NCBI GenBank assembly: GCA_015232555.1
Contig: JADFZJ010000003.1
Span: forward strand, 1-64,000
Direction: 5' to 3'
Source: Desulfamplus sp.
Lineage (GTDB): Bacteria; Desulfobacterota; Desulfobacteria; Desulfobacterales; Desulfobacteraceae
DNA length: 64,000 bases
The position numbers were made by a program, and so were the translations under genes. Shown here piece after piece: positions 18,931 to 28,311 of the stretch. The notes beneath the pieces were generated by a model. It saw nothing but the letters and a program-made list of their open reading frames with translations. It did no database searches and was not told where the DNA came from. Each line of letters begins with the position of its first letter. Positions within the stretch are counted from its first letter, which is position 1.

Positions 18931-19488
18931 ATGATAAAGGAAGTTTTTCAGGAAGCTAAAGACAAAATGGAGAAGTCTGTTAAAAATCTTGAAAAGGAGA
19001 TGACTCGGGTTCGTACAGGTAGAGCATCTGTTTCCCTGCTTGACGGAGTAAAAGTCGATTATTATGGCTCGCTGACACCCCTAAGTCAGATGGCATCAAT
19101 TGCAGTACCTGAGAGCCGCCTTATCACGGTGCAGCCTTGGGATATTAGTGCCATTAAAGAGGTTGAAAAGGGTATTTTAAAGGCAAACCTTGGGTTGACA
19201 CCATCAAGTGATGGAAAAATTATCAGAATATCCATTCCTCCACTCACTGAGGAGAGAAGAAAAGATATTGCAAAAAATGCTCATCATACCTGTGAGGAGT
19301 GTAAAGTTGCAGTCAGAAATATCCGCCGTGATGCAAATGACACATTAAAGTCTCTTCAAAAAGATGGAGATATTTCAGAAGATGAAAACTTTAAAGGACA
19401 AAAGCAGATTCAAGAGATGACAGATCAGTATATATCAAAAATTGATAAAATCTACACAAGCAAAGAGAAAGAGATTCTTGAAGTCTGA
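18931..19488 (+). CDS. frr: Ribosome recycling factor
   Basis: A 185-residue RRF, the exact usual length. It splits post-termination ribosomes together with EF-G. The signature MEKSVKNLEKEMTRVRTGRAS lies near the N-terminus and IPPLTEERRKDIAKNAHHTCEE in the hinge and helix region. The ATG at 18931 stands nine bases after AGGAG (18917-18921). An in-frame open stretch reaches back into pyrH but is not part of the protein. Confidence 0.97.
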   Translation: MIKEVFQEAKDKMEKSVKNLEKEMTRVRTGRASVSLLDGVKVDYYGSLTPLSQMASIAVPESRLITVQPWDISAIKEVEKGILKANLGLTPSSDGKIIRISIPPLTEERRKDIAKNAHHTCEECKVAVRNIRRDANDTLKSLQKDGDISEDENFKGQKQIQEMTDQYISKIDKIYTSKEKEILEV

Positions 19489-20329
19489 TAAGCATAATAT
19501 TAGTTCCGCTGACTCTGTTGATAATGTGAATGATCAAGATAATTACCAAAATTATAAAAGTGATAGAATTCAAAAATTTCAGCAGTATGGCATTGATCCA
19601 TCTAAGCTACCCCGACATGTCGCAATTATTATGGATGGAAATGGGAGATGGGCAAAAAAGCGGTTGATGAACAGGGTAGTTGGGCATGAACGAGGTTCTG
19701 AAACTGTCCGCTCTATCGTGACATCATGTCGGGAACTCGAAATTGATGTACTTACCCTTTATGCCTTTTCTACGGAAAATTGGTCAAGACCAAAGGCAGA
19801 GGTAACAGCATTGATGGGGCTGCTCAAAAAATTTATCATATCTGAGAGAGAGACTCTTCATAAACAAGGTATCCGTCTTCAAATTACGGGTCAAAAAGCA
19901 AGACTTCCATTAGACGTGCGGCAGGAGATTGATATAACCATGTCGCACACTGCAAAAAACAAAAAGATGTGCTTAAATCTTGCGTTAAGCTATGGCAGCA
20001 GGGAAGAGATTGTCAATGCTGTCCGTAAAATAGCTCTAAAAGTTAAAAAAGGTAAATTATCCTCTGACAAGATTACAGAAGAGATTATAACAGAACATTT
20101 ATATACCAGCAAGCTGCCCGACCCTGATATGATAATACGAACAAGCGGAGAGATGAGGCTTAGTAATTTTCTCCTTTGGCAGTCTGCTTATGCAGAACTT
20201 TTTTTTACTCCAACACTCTGGCCTGACTTTAAAGAGCAGGAATTCGTTGAGATGGTTAAAGAGTATCAGAATCGGGACCGCAGATTTGGAAAGGTTGTAT
20301 GCTCCTCAAACGATGGCTCACAGCATTAG
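19478..20329 (+). CDS. uppS: Isoprenyl (undecaprenyl diphosphate) synthase
   Basis: A cis-prenyltransferase that builds the C55 lipid carrier for peptidoglycan and other glycans. HVAIIMDGNGRWAKKR holds the catalytic Asp; LYAFSTENWSRP, RTSGEMRLSNFLLWQSAYAE and the C-terminal RRFGKV follow. An Asn/Asp-rich N-terminal tail of about 35 residues precedes the catalytic core. No ATG start exists in this tail; TTG at 19478 (overlapping the frr stop), TTG at 19442 and GTG at 19526 are all possible, and none has a strong ribosome-binding site. Translation is probably coupled to frr. Confidence 0.92.
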   Translation: MKSDKHNISSADSVDNVNDQDNYQNYKSDRIQKFQQYGIDPSKLPRHVAIIMDGNGRWAKKRLMNRVVGHERGSETVRSIVTSCRELEIDVLTLYAFSTENWSRPKAEVTALMGLLKKFIISERETLHKQGIRLQITGQKARLPLDVRQEIDITMSHTAKNKKMCLNLALSYGSREEIVNAVRKIALKVKKGKLSSDKITEEIITEHLYTSKLPDPDMIIRTSGEMRLSNFLLWQSAYAELFFTPTLWPDFKEQEFVEMVKEYQNRDRRFGKVVCSSNDGSQH

Positions 20330-21144
20330 TTTTAATTCCTCTATTAATTCTTATTCTACTTAAAGGCACTCCCATAGCCTTTACCCTTCTTGTATTAATT
20401 ATATCACTTGCAAGCATGGCTGAATATTTTAAGGTTACATCATCATTATCATCTGATGATATCTCCTCGTCTTATGAATGTCCGCAAAAATATAATCCAT
20501 CAGTTGAAATGAAATTAATTGCTTATGCTTTGTCTGTTGCAATTATCGGAGCGGCTCATAAAGGCTCGCTTGAGATGCTGCTTTGTCTTCTCACGCTTAA
20601 TGTCATGGCAATGTCCCTTCTGACAGTCTTTAAATTTAAATCTGAAACATCAATTCTTGACTGCACAGCATCTGAAATACAGGGAATTATTTATATCCCT
20701 TTTTTTCTCTCATTTCTTATTTTAATTAGAAACAGCCCAAGTGGTGCACATTTTGTTGTCTGGTTATGGATTGTTATTGGACTCAGTGACACAGGAGCTT
20801 ATTATGTAGGCTCTCATTTTGGAAAAAATCCGCTTGCAAAGCATGTAAGCCCTAAAAAAACAGTAGAAGGTGCTTTAGGCGGGCTTGGTGCTGCGGCTGT
20901 TGGCGGTCTCATATATTCATTGATTTTCATTGACAACGTATCCTTTCCAATGGCGGTTTTGTTCTCAATTGTTACTGCGGCTTTTGGACAGCTTGGAGAC
21001 CTTTTTGAATCTGCATTAAAACGCTCTGGCGGCATAAAAGATTCTGGCAGCCTGCTTCCTGGACACGGGGGCGTGCTCGACAGAGTTGACGGGGTTATTT
21101 TTGCAGCACCAGTGGCTTATCTGTTCAAGATTTTTATTCTATAA
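20299..21144 (+). CDS. cdsA: Phosphatidate cytidylyltransferase
   Basis: A 281-residue polytopic enzyme that makes CDP-diacylglycerol for phospholipid synthesis. The C-terminal signature SALKRSGGIKDSGSLLPGHGG followed by VLDRVDG is diagnostic. GLSDTGAYYVG and KKTVEGALGG precede it. A hydrophilic Ser/Asp-rich insertion lies at about residues 48-70. The start overlaps uppS by 31 bases, with AAGG upstream, which indicates translational coupling. Confidence 0.95.
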   Translation: MLLKRWLTALVLIPLLILILLKGTPIAFTLLVLIISLASMAEYFKVTSSLSSDDISSSYECPQKYNPSVEMKLIAYALSVAIIGAAHKGSLEMLLCLLTLNVMAMSLLTVFKFKSETSILDCTASEIQGIIYIPFFLSFLILIRNSPSGAHFVVWLWIVIGLSDTGAYYVGSHFGKNPLAKHVSPKKTVEGALGGLGAAAVGGLIYSLIFIDNVSFPMAVLFSIVTAAFGQLGDLFESALKRSGGIKDSGSLLPGHGGVLDRVDGVIFAAPVAYLFKIFIL

Positions 21145-21187
21145 AAAAGTAAATTCTGGAATCTATCATCTGTCTTAATATGTTAAA

Positions 21188-22516
21188 ATGAAGTGTATGA
21201 AAGAAAATAACAAATCCTGTTCAGATATAAAAAGAGTATCTATTCTTGGCTCGACCGGCTCAATCGGTAGAAATGCCCTGGAAGTTATTGCAATGCACCC
21301 TGATAAGTTCCAAGTTGCTGCACTTGCTGCTGCAAACAGCGTAACTCTTCTTGCAGAGCAGATAAGAGTCTTTAATCCTGAAATTGCGGTTGTCTTAAAC
21401 AGAGAAAGAGCAGAGGAGTTAAAAACGATTCTGCAAAGCGATATTTTAAAAAAAAGAGTTAAAACTGATATTTACTCTGGAGATGATGGCTATAATGTAG
21501 CTGCATCATATAAAAACAGCGATACAGTTCTTCTTGCAATGGTTGGTTCTGCTGGACTTATGCCAGCTCTTGCAGCTATAGATGCAGGCAAACAGATTGC
21601 ACTTGCCAATAAAGAGACTTTGGTTATGGCAGGTGAGCTTGTAATGTCGCGGGCAGCAGAAAAAGGTGTAGATATATATCCTGTTGACAGCGAACACAGT
21701 GCAATTTTTCAATGTATTGGCGGAAAGATAAACGAGCAGGCTGTTGGTTGCAGCGATACAAATAAAGAAGGGGTAGAACTAAATAAAGGTGTCGGAGCAG
21801 AGAGAAATAATTATATTAAAAAAATTTTTCTTACAGCATCAGGCGGACCATTTAGAAATACTCCATTAAAGAAATTTAAAGATATAAAACCAGAACACGC
21901 TTTGAACCACCCAACATGGAACATGGGCAGCAAGATTACGATTGATTCAGCAACATTGATGAACAAAGCTCTTGAGATTGTAGAGGCAGTGAGGCTTTTT
22001 AATGTTCCAGTTTCTGATATTGAGGTGCTTGTCCACCCTCAAAGCATTGTTCACTCAATGGTTGGTTTCAGCGATGGGTCAATTTTGGCTCAGATGGGCG
22101 TTCCTGATATGAAGGCTGCAATTTCCTACGCCCTATCATACCCGGAACGGCTTGATCTAAAACTTGACTTTCCAGATTTTGTATCTTTGGGCAGCCTTAT
22201 GTTTGAGAAGCCTGATAGAGAAAAATTTCCATCTTTGCAGTTTGCTGTTGAGGCGTGCCAAGAAGGGGGAACTCTTCCAGCAGTTATGAATGCTGCCAAT
22301 GAGATTGCAGTAAACGCATTTTTAAACTATCAGATCGGTTTTTTGTCTATATTCAAAATTATTGAAAAAACCATGAAAATGCACAAAACTATTGTTGATT
22401 ACACTCTTGATGATGTTATTGCTGCTGATAAGTGGGCAAGAGAGATGGCTGTTTCTTTTGTTGAAACGTACCATTTATTATGTTTAAGTGAACAGAGTAA
22501 GATTTTGTTAAGATAA
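21188..22516 (+). CDS. dxr: 1-deoxy-D-xylulose 5-phosphate reductoisomerase
   Basis: A 442-residue NADPH enzyme of the MEP isoprenoid pathway. The Rossmann motif ILGSTGSIGRNALEV is at about residues 19-33. The metal and substrate motif VDSEHSAIFQ and the catalytic segment TASGGPFRN, then HPTWNMGSKITIDSATLMNK, follow. It is about 45 residues longer than usual; a Lys/Asn/Gly-rich insertion at about residues 185-210 splits the SEHSAIFQ region from TASGGPFR. It supplies precursors for UppS encoded in the same block. Confidence 0.95.
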   Translation: MKCMKENNKSCSDIKRVSILGSTGSIGRNALEVIAMHPDKFQVAALAAANSVTLLAEQIRVFNPEIAVVLNRERAEELKTILQSDILKKRVKTDIYSGDDGYNVAASYKNSDTVLLAMVGSAGLMPALAAIDAGKQIALANKETLVMAGELVMSRAAEKGVDIYPVDSEHSAIFQCIGGKINEQAVGCSDTNKEGVELNKGVGAERNNYIKKIFLTASGGPFRNTPLKKFKDIKPEHALNHPTWNMGSKITIDSATLMNKALEIVEAVRLFNVPVSDIEVLVHPQSIVHSMVGFSDGSILAQMGVPDMKAAISYALSYPERLDLKLDFPDFVSLGSLMFEKPDREKFPSLQFAVEACQEGGTLPAVMNAANEIAVNAFLNYQIGFLSIFKIIEKTMKMHKTIVDYTLDDVIAADKWAREMAVSFVETYHLLCLSEQSKILLR

Positions 22517-22568
22517 GCAGCTAAATCATCTTATGATGTTTACTGCCATGTATTAAAGAAGGAATATT

Positions 22569-23642
22569 ATGAGCCATTCATTAGTTGCATTTATTGTTGT
22601 TCTTGGAATTCTTGTTTTTGTCCATGAACTTGGACATTTTTTAGTTGCCCGATTTTTCGGTGTTGGTGTTGAGACATTTTCATTAGGATTTGGTCCTAAA
22701 ATTTACAAAAAAAAGGTTGGATTAACAGAATACTGCATATCTCTCATACCGCTTGGCGGATACGTTAAAATGGTTGGTGAAGACCCTAAAGAGGCGGTAG
22801 AACCTGCTGATATTGAGCTATCTTTTACGCATAAAAAGCTGTTTCAAAAATCTCTTATTGTTGCTGCTGGTCCCTTTTTTAACTTTCTTCTTGCATTTGT
22901 CATTTTTTATGTGATTGCCCAGTTTTCAGGACTATACGTTGTCAGACCTGTAGTTGGTGCAGTTGGAGAGAACACGCCTGCAAAAGCTGCTGGAATACTT
23001 CCTGATGACATTATTAAATCTGTTCAGGGAAAGAGTGTTGAATCATGGGACGATATGGTCGAAATTATCGGCAATGGAACTGGTGAACCACTTAAAATCA
23101 TTATCTCCAGAAACGGCGAACTACTACCTGTTATGATAAAACCTGAGATTAAAGTCGTAAAAAATATTTTTGGTGAAGATCAGCAAAAGTATATGATCGG
23201 TATCTCTGCCAAATCAGGTGCTGTTGAAAATATTCCTTTAAATCCTTTTGAAGCAATAGCAGAAGGGGTAAAACAGACGTGGAGAATATCTTCTCTCACC
23301 ATTTTATCAGTAGTAAAGATTTTTCAAGGCACAGTTTCCACAGATACACTTGGCGGACCTATTATGATTGCCCAGATGGCAGGAGAGCAGGCTAAAGAGG
23401 GAATGTTGAATCTTGCCTTTTTTATTGCCATGTTAAGCATAAATCTTGGAATCATAAATCTATTTCCTGTGCCGGTGCTTGACGGCGGTCATCTTCTCTT
23501 TTTTGGAATAGAGGCATTTACTGGAAGAGCTACAAGCGAGAAAGTGCGTGAAAAGGCAAATCAGGTTGGAATTGCTCTTTTGGTCGCTCTAATGGTCTTT
23601 GTTTTTTATAATGACATTGTAAGAATCTTCAATGGTGGATAG
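22569..23642 (+). CDS. rseP: RIP site-2 metalloprotease RseP
   Basis: A 357-residue intramembrane zinc protease. FVHELGHFLVARF (HExxH, about residues 18-30) and the C-terminal NLFPVPVLDGGHLLFF provide the metal and catalytic sites. A single PDZ domain lies between them (about 120-200). The family cleaves anti-sigma factors and cleared signal peptides. AAGGA precedes the ATG. The purL-like gene starts four bases after the stop. Confidence 0.96.
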   Translation: MSHSLVAFIVVLGILVFVHELGHFLVARFFGVGVETFSLGFGPKIYKKKVGLTEYCISLIPLGGYVKMVGEDPKEAVEPADIELSFTHKKLFQKSLIVAAGPFFNFLLAFVIFYVIAQFSGLYVVRPVVGAVGENTPAKAAGILPDDIIKSVQGKSVESWDDMVEIIGNGTGEPLKIIISRNGELLPVMIKPEIKVVKNIFGEDQQKYMIGISAKSGAVENIPLNPFEAIAEGVKQTWRISSLTILSVVKIFQGTVSTDTLGGPIMIAQMAGEQAKEGMLNLAFFIAMLSINLGIINLFPVPVLDGGHLLFFGIEAFTGRATSEKVREKANQVGIALLVALMVFVFYNDIVRIFNGG

Positions 23643-23646
23643 GTGA

Positions 23647-26600
23647 ATGATTATGATCTTCTGTATTGAAACAGCTTTAAAACCAGAACTTCTTGACGCA
23701 GAGGCAAAGGGGTTGCAGAAAAAAGCTCTTGAATATTTTAATATTAATATTGAAGATGGACGAACTGTGAACCTTGTAATTATTGATGCTGATTTTTCCA
23801 AGTCAGACATTGAGGCTATACAAAATCAGATTTTAACAAACCCTGTGATACAGATATCTGCATCTGACTCGCCATTGGATATTAATTTTGATTGGTGTAT
23901 ATGGGTAGGATTTAGACCAGGCGTGCGAGATAATGCTGCAAGCACAGCCGTTGAGGCAATCCGTGATCTGCTTAAAAAAGATTTTGCAGATAAAGAGGGA
24001 GTTTACACATCAAAACGCTACTGCCTGACTGGAAAGAATTTAACTTATGATGATGTTGAAAAGATCGCAGGCGAACTTCTTGCAAATCCGATAATTCAGC
24101 AGTGGAAGATTTTTTCAAAAGATGAGTGGGACGATAAGAGAGCCTCTATTTTGACAATACCAAAGGTCATGCTGAACCATGAACCATCTTTTCAAATTTT
24201 AAATATTGAATCAGATGAAGCTCTTGAGCAGATAAGCAATGAACGCAATTTAGCATTAAATCCAAGAGATATCCCTGTTATCAGAGAATATTTTTTAAAT
24301 AAAGATGTCCGTAAATCAAGAACCAAGATAGATGAGATATCTCAGACAGACAGCTCGGTAGTAAAATCTAATAACTCATCTGTAGAGCCAATATCATTAG
24401 CTGATGGTCCGACTGATGTTGAGATAGAGTATATCTCCCAATCACGAAGCGATCACTGCAACCACAACACATTCAGAGGCGTTTTCAGATACTATGACCC
24501 AACAGATGATGAGACGGTTGTTGAGGATAACCTGTTTAAAAAATATATCCAAGAGCCAACATTAAGGCTAAAAGATGAAAAAGAGTGGGTAGTATCAGTT
24601 TTGTGGGATAATGCAGGAGTCGGCTCATTTGACGATAAAAACAACTATGTAATAACAGGCGAGACACACAATTCACCCTCTAATATGGAGGCTTACGGCG
24701 GTGCAATTACTGGAATTGTAGGAGTTTACCGCGATCCAATGGGAACGGGTCTTGGTTCAAGATTAATCATGGGAAGTTATGGATTTTGTGTTGGACCAAT
24801 TGATTACACGGGACCACTAAAGGCAACTCTCCACCCTCGAAGACTCTTAGATGGTGTAATTGAAGGGGTTAAAGATGGCGGCAATAAAAGCGGCGTTCCA
24901 ACCACATTTGGTCAGACGCTGTTTAACGAAGGCTATATGGGAAAAAGCCTTGTGTTTGTTACAGCTTTAGGAATCATGCCAAAAGAGATTAATGGAAAGC
25001 CAAGCCACGAGAAAAAGACAGAACCCGGCGATCTTATTGTAATGAGCGGCGGACGTGTGGGCAAAGACGGCATTCATGGAGTTACAGCGTCATCAGAAGT
25101 TCTATCGGAAAATACCCCAGCAGGTCATGTTCAGATAGGAGACCCATATACTCAAAAAAAGATGCACGATTTCCTGCTGATTGCCCGTGATGAGGGACTG
25201 TTTGACTTTATCACAGACAATGGAGGCGGAGGATTGTCTTCATCTGTTGGCGAATCTGCACAAATTAGCAACGGCTGTGAGGTTTGGCTTGATAAGGTTC
25301 CTTTAAAATACGAAGGTCTTGATATGTGGGAGATTTGGGTATCTGAATCTCAAGAGCGTATGACCATAGCTGTTAAACCTGAAAATATCGACAGATTTAT
25401 GGAGCTTTCAAACGAACATGAGGTTGAAAGCACTGTTATTGGCAGATACACAGACACTGGAAAACTGCACATTAAATACCACGATAAAACATGTGCTTGG
25501 GTTGATATGGATCTGCTTGAAAAAGGATTTCCAAAATGGGAGTTTGATGCAACTTGGATTCCGCCTGCTCTAAGAGGATTAACAGAGCCTGTGCTGAAAG
25601 AGCCGCGTGATTACAGCCAGCTTGTATGCGATATGATGGCACGTCCAAATATCTGCTCAAAAGAGTGGATAACAAGGCAGTATGATCATGAAGTTCAAGG
25701 AGGCAGCGTAATAAAGCCGTTAGTCGGCATTAACAGAGATATTCCATCTGACGCTTCTGTTATCCGCCCTGTTTTATCATCTTCTAAAGGGCTTGCTTTT
25801 TCACAATCTCTATTTCCTTGGTATTCAAAAATTGATGCTTATCACATGATGGCATGCACAATTGATGAAGCTGTAAGACGTATAATTGCAGTTGGCGGAA
25901 CTCTGTCTCATATTGGCGGTGTGGATAATTTTTGCTGGCCCGATATTCAATATCACCCTGTAAAAAACCCTGACGGAAAATTTAAAGCAGCACAGCTTGT
26001 AAGGGCGTGTCGTGCTTTAAAAGAGTCATGTCTTGCATATAGTATTCCGCTTTTATCAGGAAAGGACAGCATGTATGTTGATGGATATCTGCATGGAAAA
26101 TATGGTGAATCTATTAAAGTATCTGCACTTGAGACCGTGCAGTTTTCTGTAACTGGCGTGGTTGAAGATTCAACTAAATGCGTTACACTTGACCCGAAAT
26201 GCTCTGGTGATCTTGTCTATGTTATAGGTGTAACTTCAAATGAGCTTGGAGCGTCTGAATATTATGAGCTTCTTGGTAAAACTGGTTTAAATGTTCCGCA
26301 AGTTCACTTTGAGCAGTTCAAAGTTATTTACAGAGCTGTAGAGATGGCAGTCTCTTCTGAAATTGCGGCTTCTGCACATGCAGTTGGAAGGGGTGGACTT
26401 GCTGTCCATTTTGCATTAAGTGCAATTGCCTCCAACATGGGGATTGAGATTGACTTATCAAAAGTGCCTGTTGAACAAAATAACGAAAAATATGGTCAGA
26501 CAGAAATATCTTATTCCAACTCAAATCTTGGGAACATAAATAACTCAACACTGCTATTTTCTGAATCTGCTGGTCGATTTATTGTAACTGTGGCTCCTGA

Positions 26601-26826
26601 AAACAGAACTCTATTTGAAAAGATATTTAGAGGAATGGCGTCTGGATGTGTGGGTAAAGTTAATGATGATCATTCCAATCTTATTATTAAAGGCATTGAT
26701 AATAAAGATGATGACAATCGCAATAGAGAAAATAGAGATGAAAATCCAAATAATAATTTAATTGCAAATATACCAATTGATCAACTTAGGCAAGCGTGGA
26801 AATCTCCAATGGGAGGTATGATATGA
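23647..26826 (+). CDS. purL: PurS-like/PurL phosphoribosylformylglycinamidine synthase
   Basis: A 1059-residue FGAM synthase large subunit (ATP-dependent amidation of FGAR). The first ~200 residues look like two PurS-like modules (each ends with LxNPxIQ: ILTNPVIQ and LLANPIIQ), fused ahead of the PurL core. Core motifs are SQSRSDHCNHNTFRG, TGETHNSPSNMEAYGGA, ITDNGGGGLSSSVGE and a C-terminal AIR-synthase half. The glutaminase is separate (purQ). Low-complexity insertions occur at about residues 227-250 (Ser/Asn) and 945-965 (Asn/Tyr/Ser), plus an Asn/Asp/Arg-rich stretch near the C-terminus. It ends in an ATGA overlap with purQ. Confidence 0.93.
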   Translation: MIMIFCIETALKPELLDAEAKGLQKKALEYFNINIEDGRTVNLVIIDADFSKSDIEAIQNQILTNPVIQISASDSPLDINFDWCIWVGFRPGVRDNAASTAVEAIRDLLKKDFADKEGVYTSKRYCLTGKNLTYDDVEKIAGELLANPIIQQWKIFSKDEWDDKRASILTIPKVMLNHEPSFQILNIESDEALEQISNERNLALNPRDIPVIREYFLNKDVRKSRTKIDEISQTDSSVVKSNNSSVEPISLADGPTDVEIEYISQSRSDHCNHNTFRGVFRYYDPTDDETVVEDNLFKKYIQEPTLRLKDEKEWVVSVLWDNAGVGSFDDKNNYVITGETHNSPSNMEAYGGAITGIVGVYRDPMGTGLGSRLIMGSYGFCVGPIDYTGPLKATLHPRRLLDGVIEGVKDGGNKSGVPTTFGQTLFNEGYMGKSLVFVTALGIMPKEINGKPSHEKKTEPGDLIVMSGGRVGKDGIHGVTASSEVLSENTPAGHVQIGDPYTQKKMHDFLLIARDEGLFDFITDNGGGGLSSSVGESAQISNGCEVWLDKVPLKYEGLDMWEIWVSESQERMTIAVKPENIDRFMELSNEHEVESTVIGRYTDTGKLHIKYHDKTCAWVDMDLLEKGFPKWEFDATWIPPALRGLTEPVLKEPRDYSQLVCDMMARPNICSKEWITRQYDHEVQGGSVIKPLVGINRDIPSDASVIRPVLSSSKGLAFSQSLFPWYSKIDAYHMMACTIDEAVRRIIAVGGTLSHIGGVDNFCWPDIQYHPVKNPDGKFKAAQLVRACRALKESCLAYSIPLLSGKDSMYVDGYLHGKYGESIKVSALETVQFSVTGVVEDSTKCVTLDPKCSGDLVYVIGVTSNELGASEYYELLGKTGLNVPQVHFEQFKVIYRAVEMAVSSEIAASAHAVGRGGLAVHFALSAIASNMGIEIDLSKVPVEQNNEKYGQTEISYSNSNLGNINNSTLLFSESAGRFIVTVAPENRTLFEKIFRGMASGCVGKVNDDHSNLIIKGIDNKDDDNRNRENRDENPNNNLIANIPIDQLRQAWKSPMGGMI

Positions 26827-27707
26827 AACGGCAGACTGCTAACAAAATGACAAACAGCAATATAAAACAGACGGGTTATGAAGCTAATAACAGAAGAGTT
26901 AAAGTATTAGTTTTAACAGGATTTGGTCTTAACTGCGACATTGAAACTGCTCATGCTTTTGAAACTGCTGGAGCACAGGCTCACAGGATTCATATAAACA
27001 GCCTTATCAGCGGTAAAGTTGATCTTGATGATTTTCATATTCTTGCATTTGGAGGCGGATTTAGTTGGGGTGATGATCATGGAGCTGGCGTAATTCAAGC
27101 TCTGAAATTGAAAAATCACATTGGAGAGAAAATTTTATCCTTTGTTAATCAGGGTAAACTTGTAATCGGTATTTGCAACGGTTTTCAGACGCTTGTAAAT
27201 CTTGGACTTTTGCCCGGAATTGATAAAGATTATCAGACCCGCTCAGTTGCCCTTACTTGGAATGACTGCGGAAATTTTAGGGATCAGTGGGTAAATTTAA
27301 GTATTAACCCTGATAGTCCATGCGTCTTTACAAAAGGGTTAATATCTGAAAAATTTATTGAGCTTCCAATCCGACATGCACAGGGAAAATTTGTGGCAGA
27401 GAAATCTGTTGTAGAACGACTTATTGCAAATAATCAGGTAGTTTTAAGATATGCAGATGAAAATCCAAATGGTTCAGTCTATGAAATTGCAGGCATCTGT
27501 GATTCGTCTGGTCATATTTTCGGGCTTATGCCACACCCAGAAGCGTATAATCATTACACAAACCACCCTGATTGGACAAGAAAAGCAGAGCAGATAAAAA
27601 GAAACGCAAATAAAGCAGGTAAAGAGGATAAATTATCTAATATAGATGTTACGCAGGGTATGAAAATATTTATCAACGGCGTAAATTACATGGCTTCAAG
27701 AATATAG
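26823..27707 (+). CDS. purQ: FGAM synthase glutaminase subunit PurQ
   Basis: A 294-residue class I glutamine amidotransferase that feeds ammonia to PurL. The nucleophile elbow is IGICNGFQTLVNLGLL (Cys at about residue 117). The His/Glu pair is in LMPHPEAYNHY. The start ATG at 26823 overlaps the purL stop as ATGA and is six bases after GGAGG; a GTG at 26796 in the same frame is less likely. An N-terminal tail of about 25 residues and a Lys/Asn-rich insertion after PDWTRKAEQ make it longer than small PurQ proteins. It is the last gene before the terminator. Confidence 0.95.
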   Translation: MKRQTANKMTNSNIKQTGYEANNRRVKVLVLTGFGLNCDIETAHAFETAGAQAHRIHINSLISGKVDLDDFHILAFGGGFSWGDDHGAGVIQALKLKNHIGEKILSFVNQGKLVIGICNGFQTLVNLGLLPGIDKDYQTRSVALTWNDCGNFRDQWVNLSINPDSPCVFTKGLISEKFIELPIRHAQGKFVAEKSVVERLIANNQVVLRYADENPNGSVYEIAGICDSSGHIFGLMPHPEAYNHYTNHPDWTRKAEQIKRNANKAGKEDKLSNIDVTQGMKIFINGVNYMASRI

Positions 27708-27730
27708 CTTTTTTACGTTTATGTTTCTAA

Positions 27731-27771
27731 TTGACCTTCACAGTTTTCGTGAAGGTCAATGTCATTTTTTT
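27731..27771 (+). terminator. Terminator closing the rpsB-purQ transcription block
   Basis: The stem TTGACCTTCAC (27731-27741) with its exact complement (27749-27759) encloses a 7-base loop. Seven T residues follow at 27765-27771. It lies 24 bases after purQ and before convergent minus-strand genes. Confidence 0.88.
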
Positions 27772-27828
27772 GAAACAACTTCACTCATTACCATTATCCA
27801 CTCATCAACTTTGATCCCTCTCCAAAGG

Positions 27829-28311
27829 TTATGGATTTAGATCCTCTGGTTTAACCATAAAAAGACGATCCAGATGGATAAGGCTATCATATTTATAAAC
27901 GTATAACCCCATAGCAAGCCATATTATATCCCGCCCAGCCGTAAGCCACGATACAGGGTCCCCGACATTATTAAAACAGCCACAGTCAATCGGAGTTTTT
28001 CTTATAAGAACGATAATAACAGCTATTGTAAATAGAGCTAATAAACCGCAGATAATTGATACTGATGCTCTTACACGAATGCCTGCTATTAGACAGACTC
28101 CGCTTATCAGCTCAATCCACGGAAGGAAAACAGCGGTTGGATTGACAAGCCAGTATGGCACTATAAGATATGATGCAATATTGTCTGAAAATTCTGCTGG
28201 AAAATTTATCTTGTGCAGACTTGCATAGACAAATATCGCACCTATGTAAAATCTTACAAGTAGTGGAGGAAACGGGTGTTTAACCAAAATTTTGATACGC
28301 TCTGAACTCAC
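27829..28311 (-). CDS. MauE/DoxX-like membrane protein
   Basis: A 160-residue protein with four predicted membrane helices (about 17-35, 55-77, 84-102, 125-140). It resembles the MauE/DoxX group, small membrane proteins tied to disulfide or quinone chemistry in other systems. The segment TPIDCGCFNN provides a vicinal C-G-C pair on the loop before the last helix, as in MauE-type proteins. It starts with GTG in a GTGA overlap with the GAF/rhodanese gene, so it is the third gene of a tightly coupled operon with a TlpA-like thiol protein. Confidence 0.8.
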   Translation of the reverse strand: MSSERIKILVKHPFPPLLVRFYIGAIFVYASLHKINFPAEFSDNIASYLIVPYWLVNPTAVFLPWIELISGVCLIAGIRVRASVSIICGLLALFTIAVIIVLIRKTPIDCGCFNNVGDPVSWLTAGRDIIWLAMGLYVYKYDSLIHLDRLFMVKPEDLNP

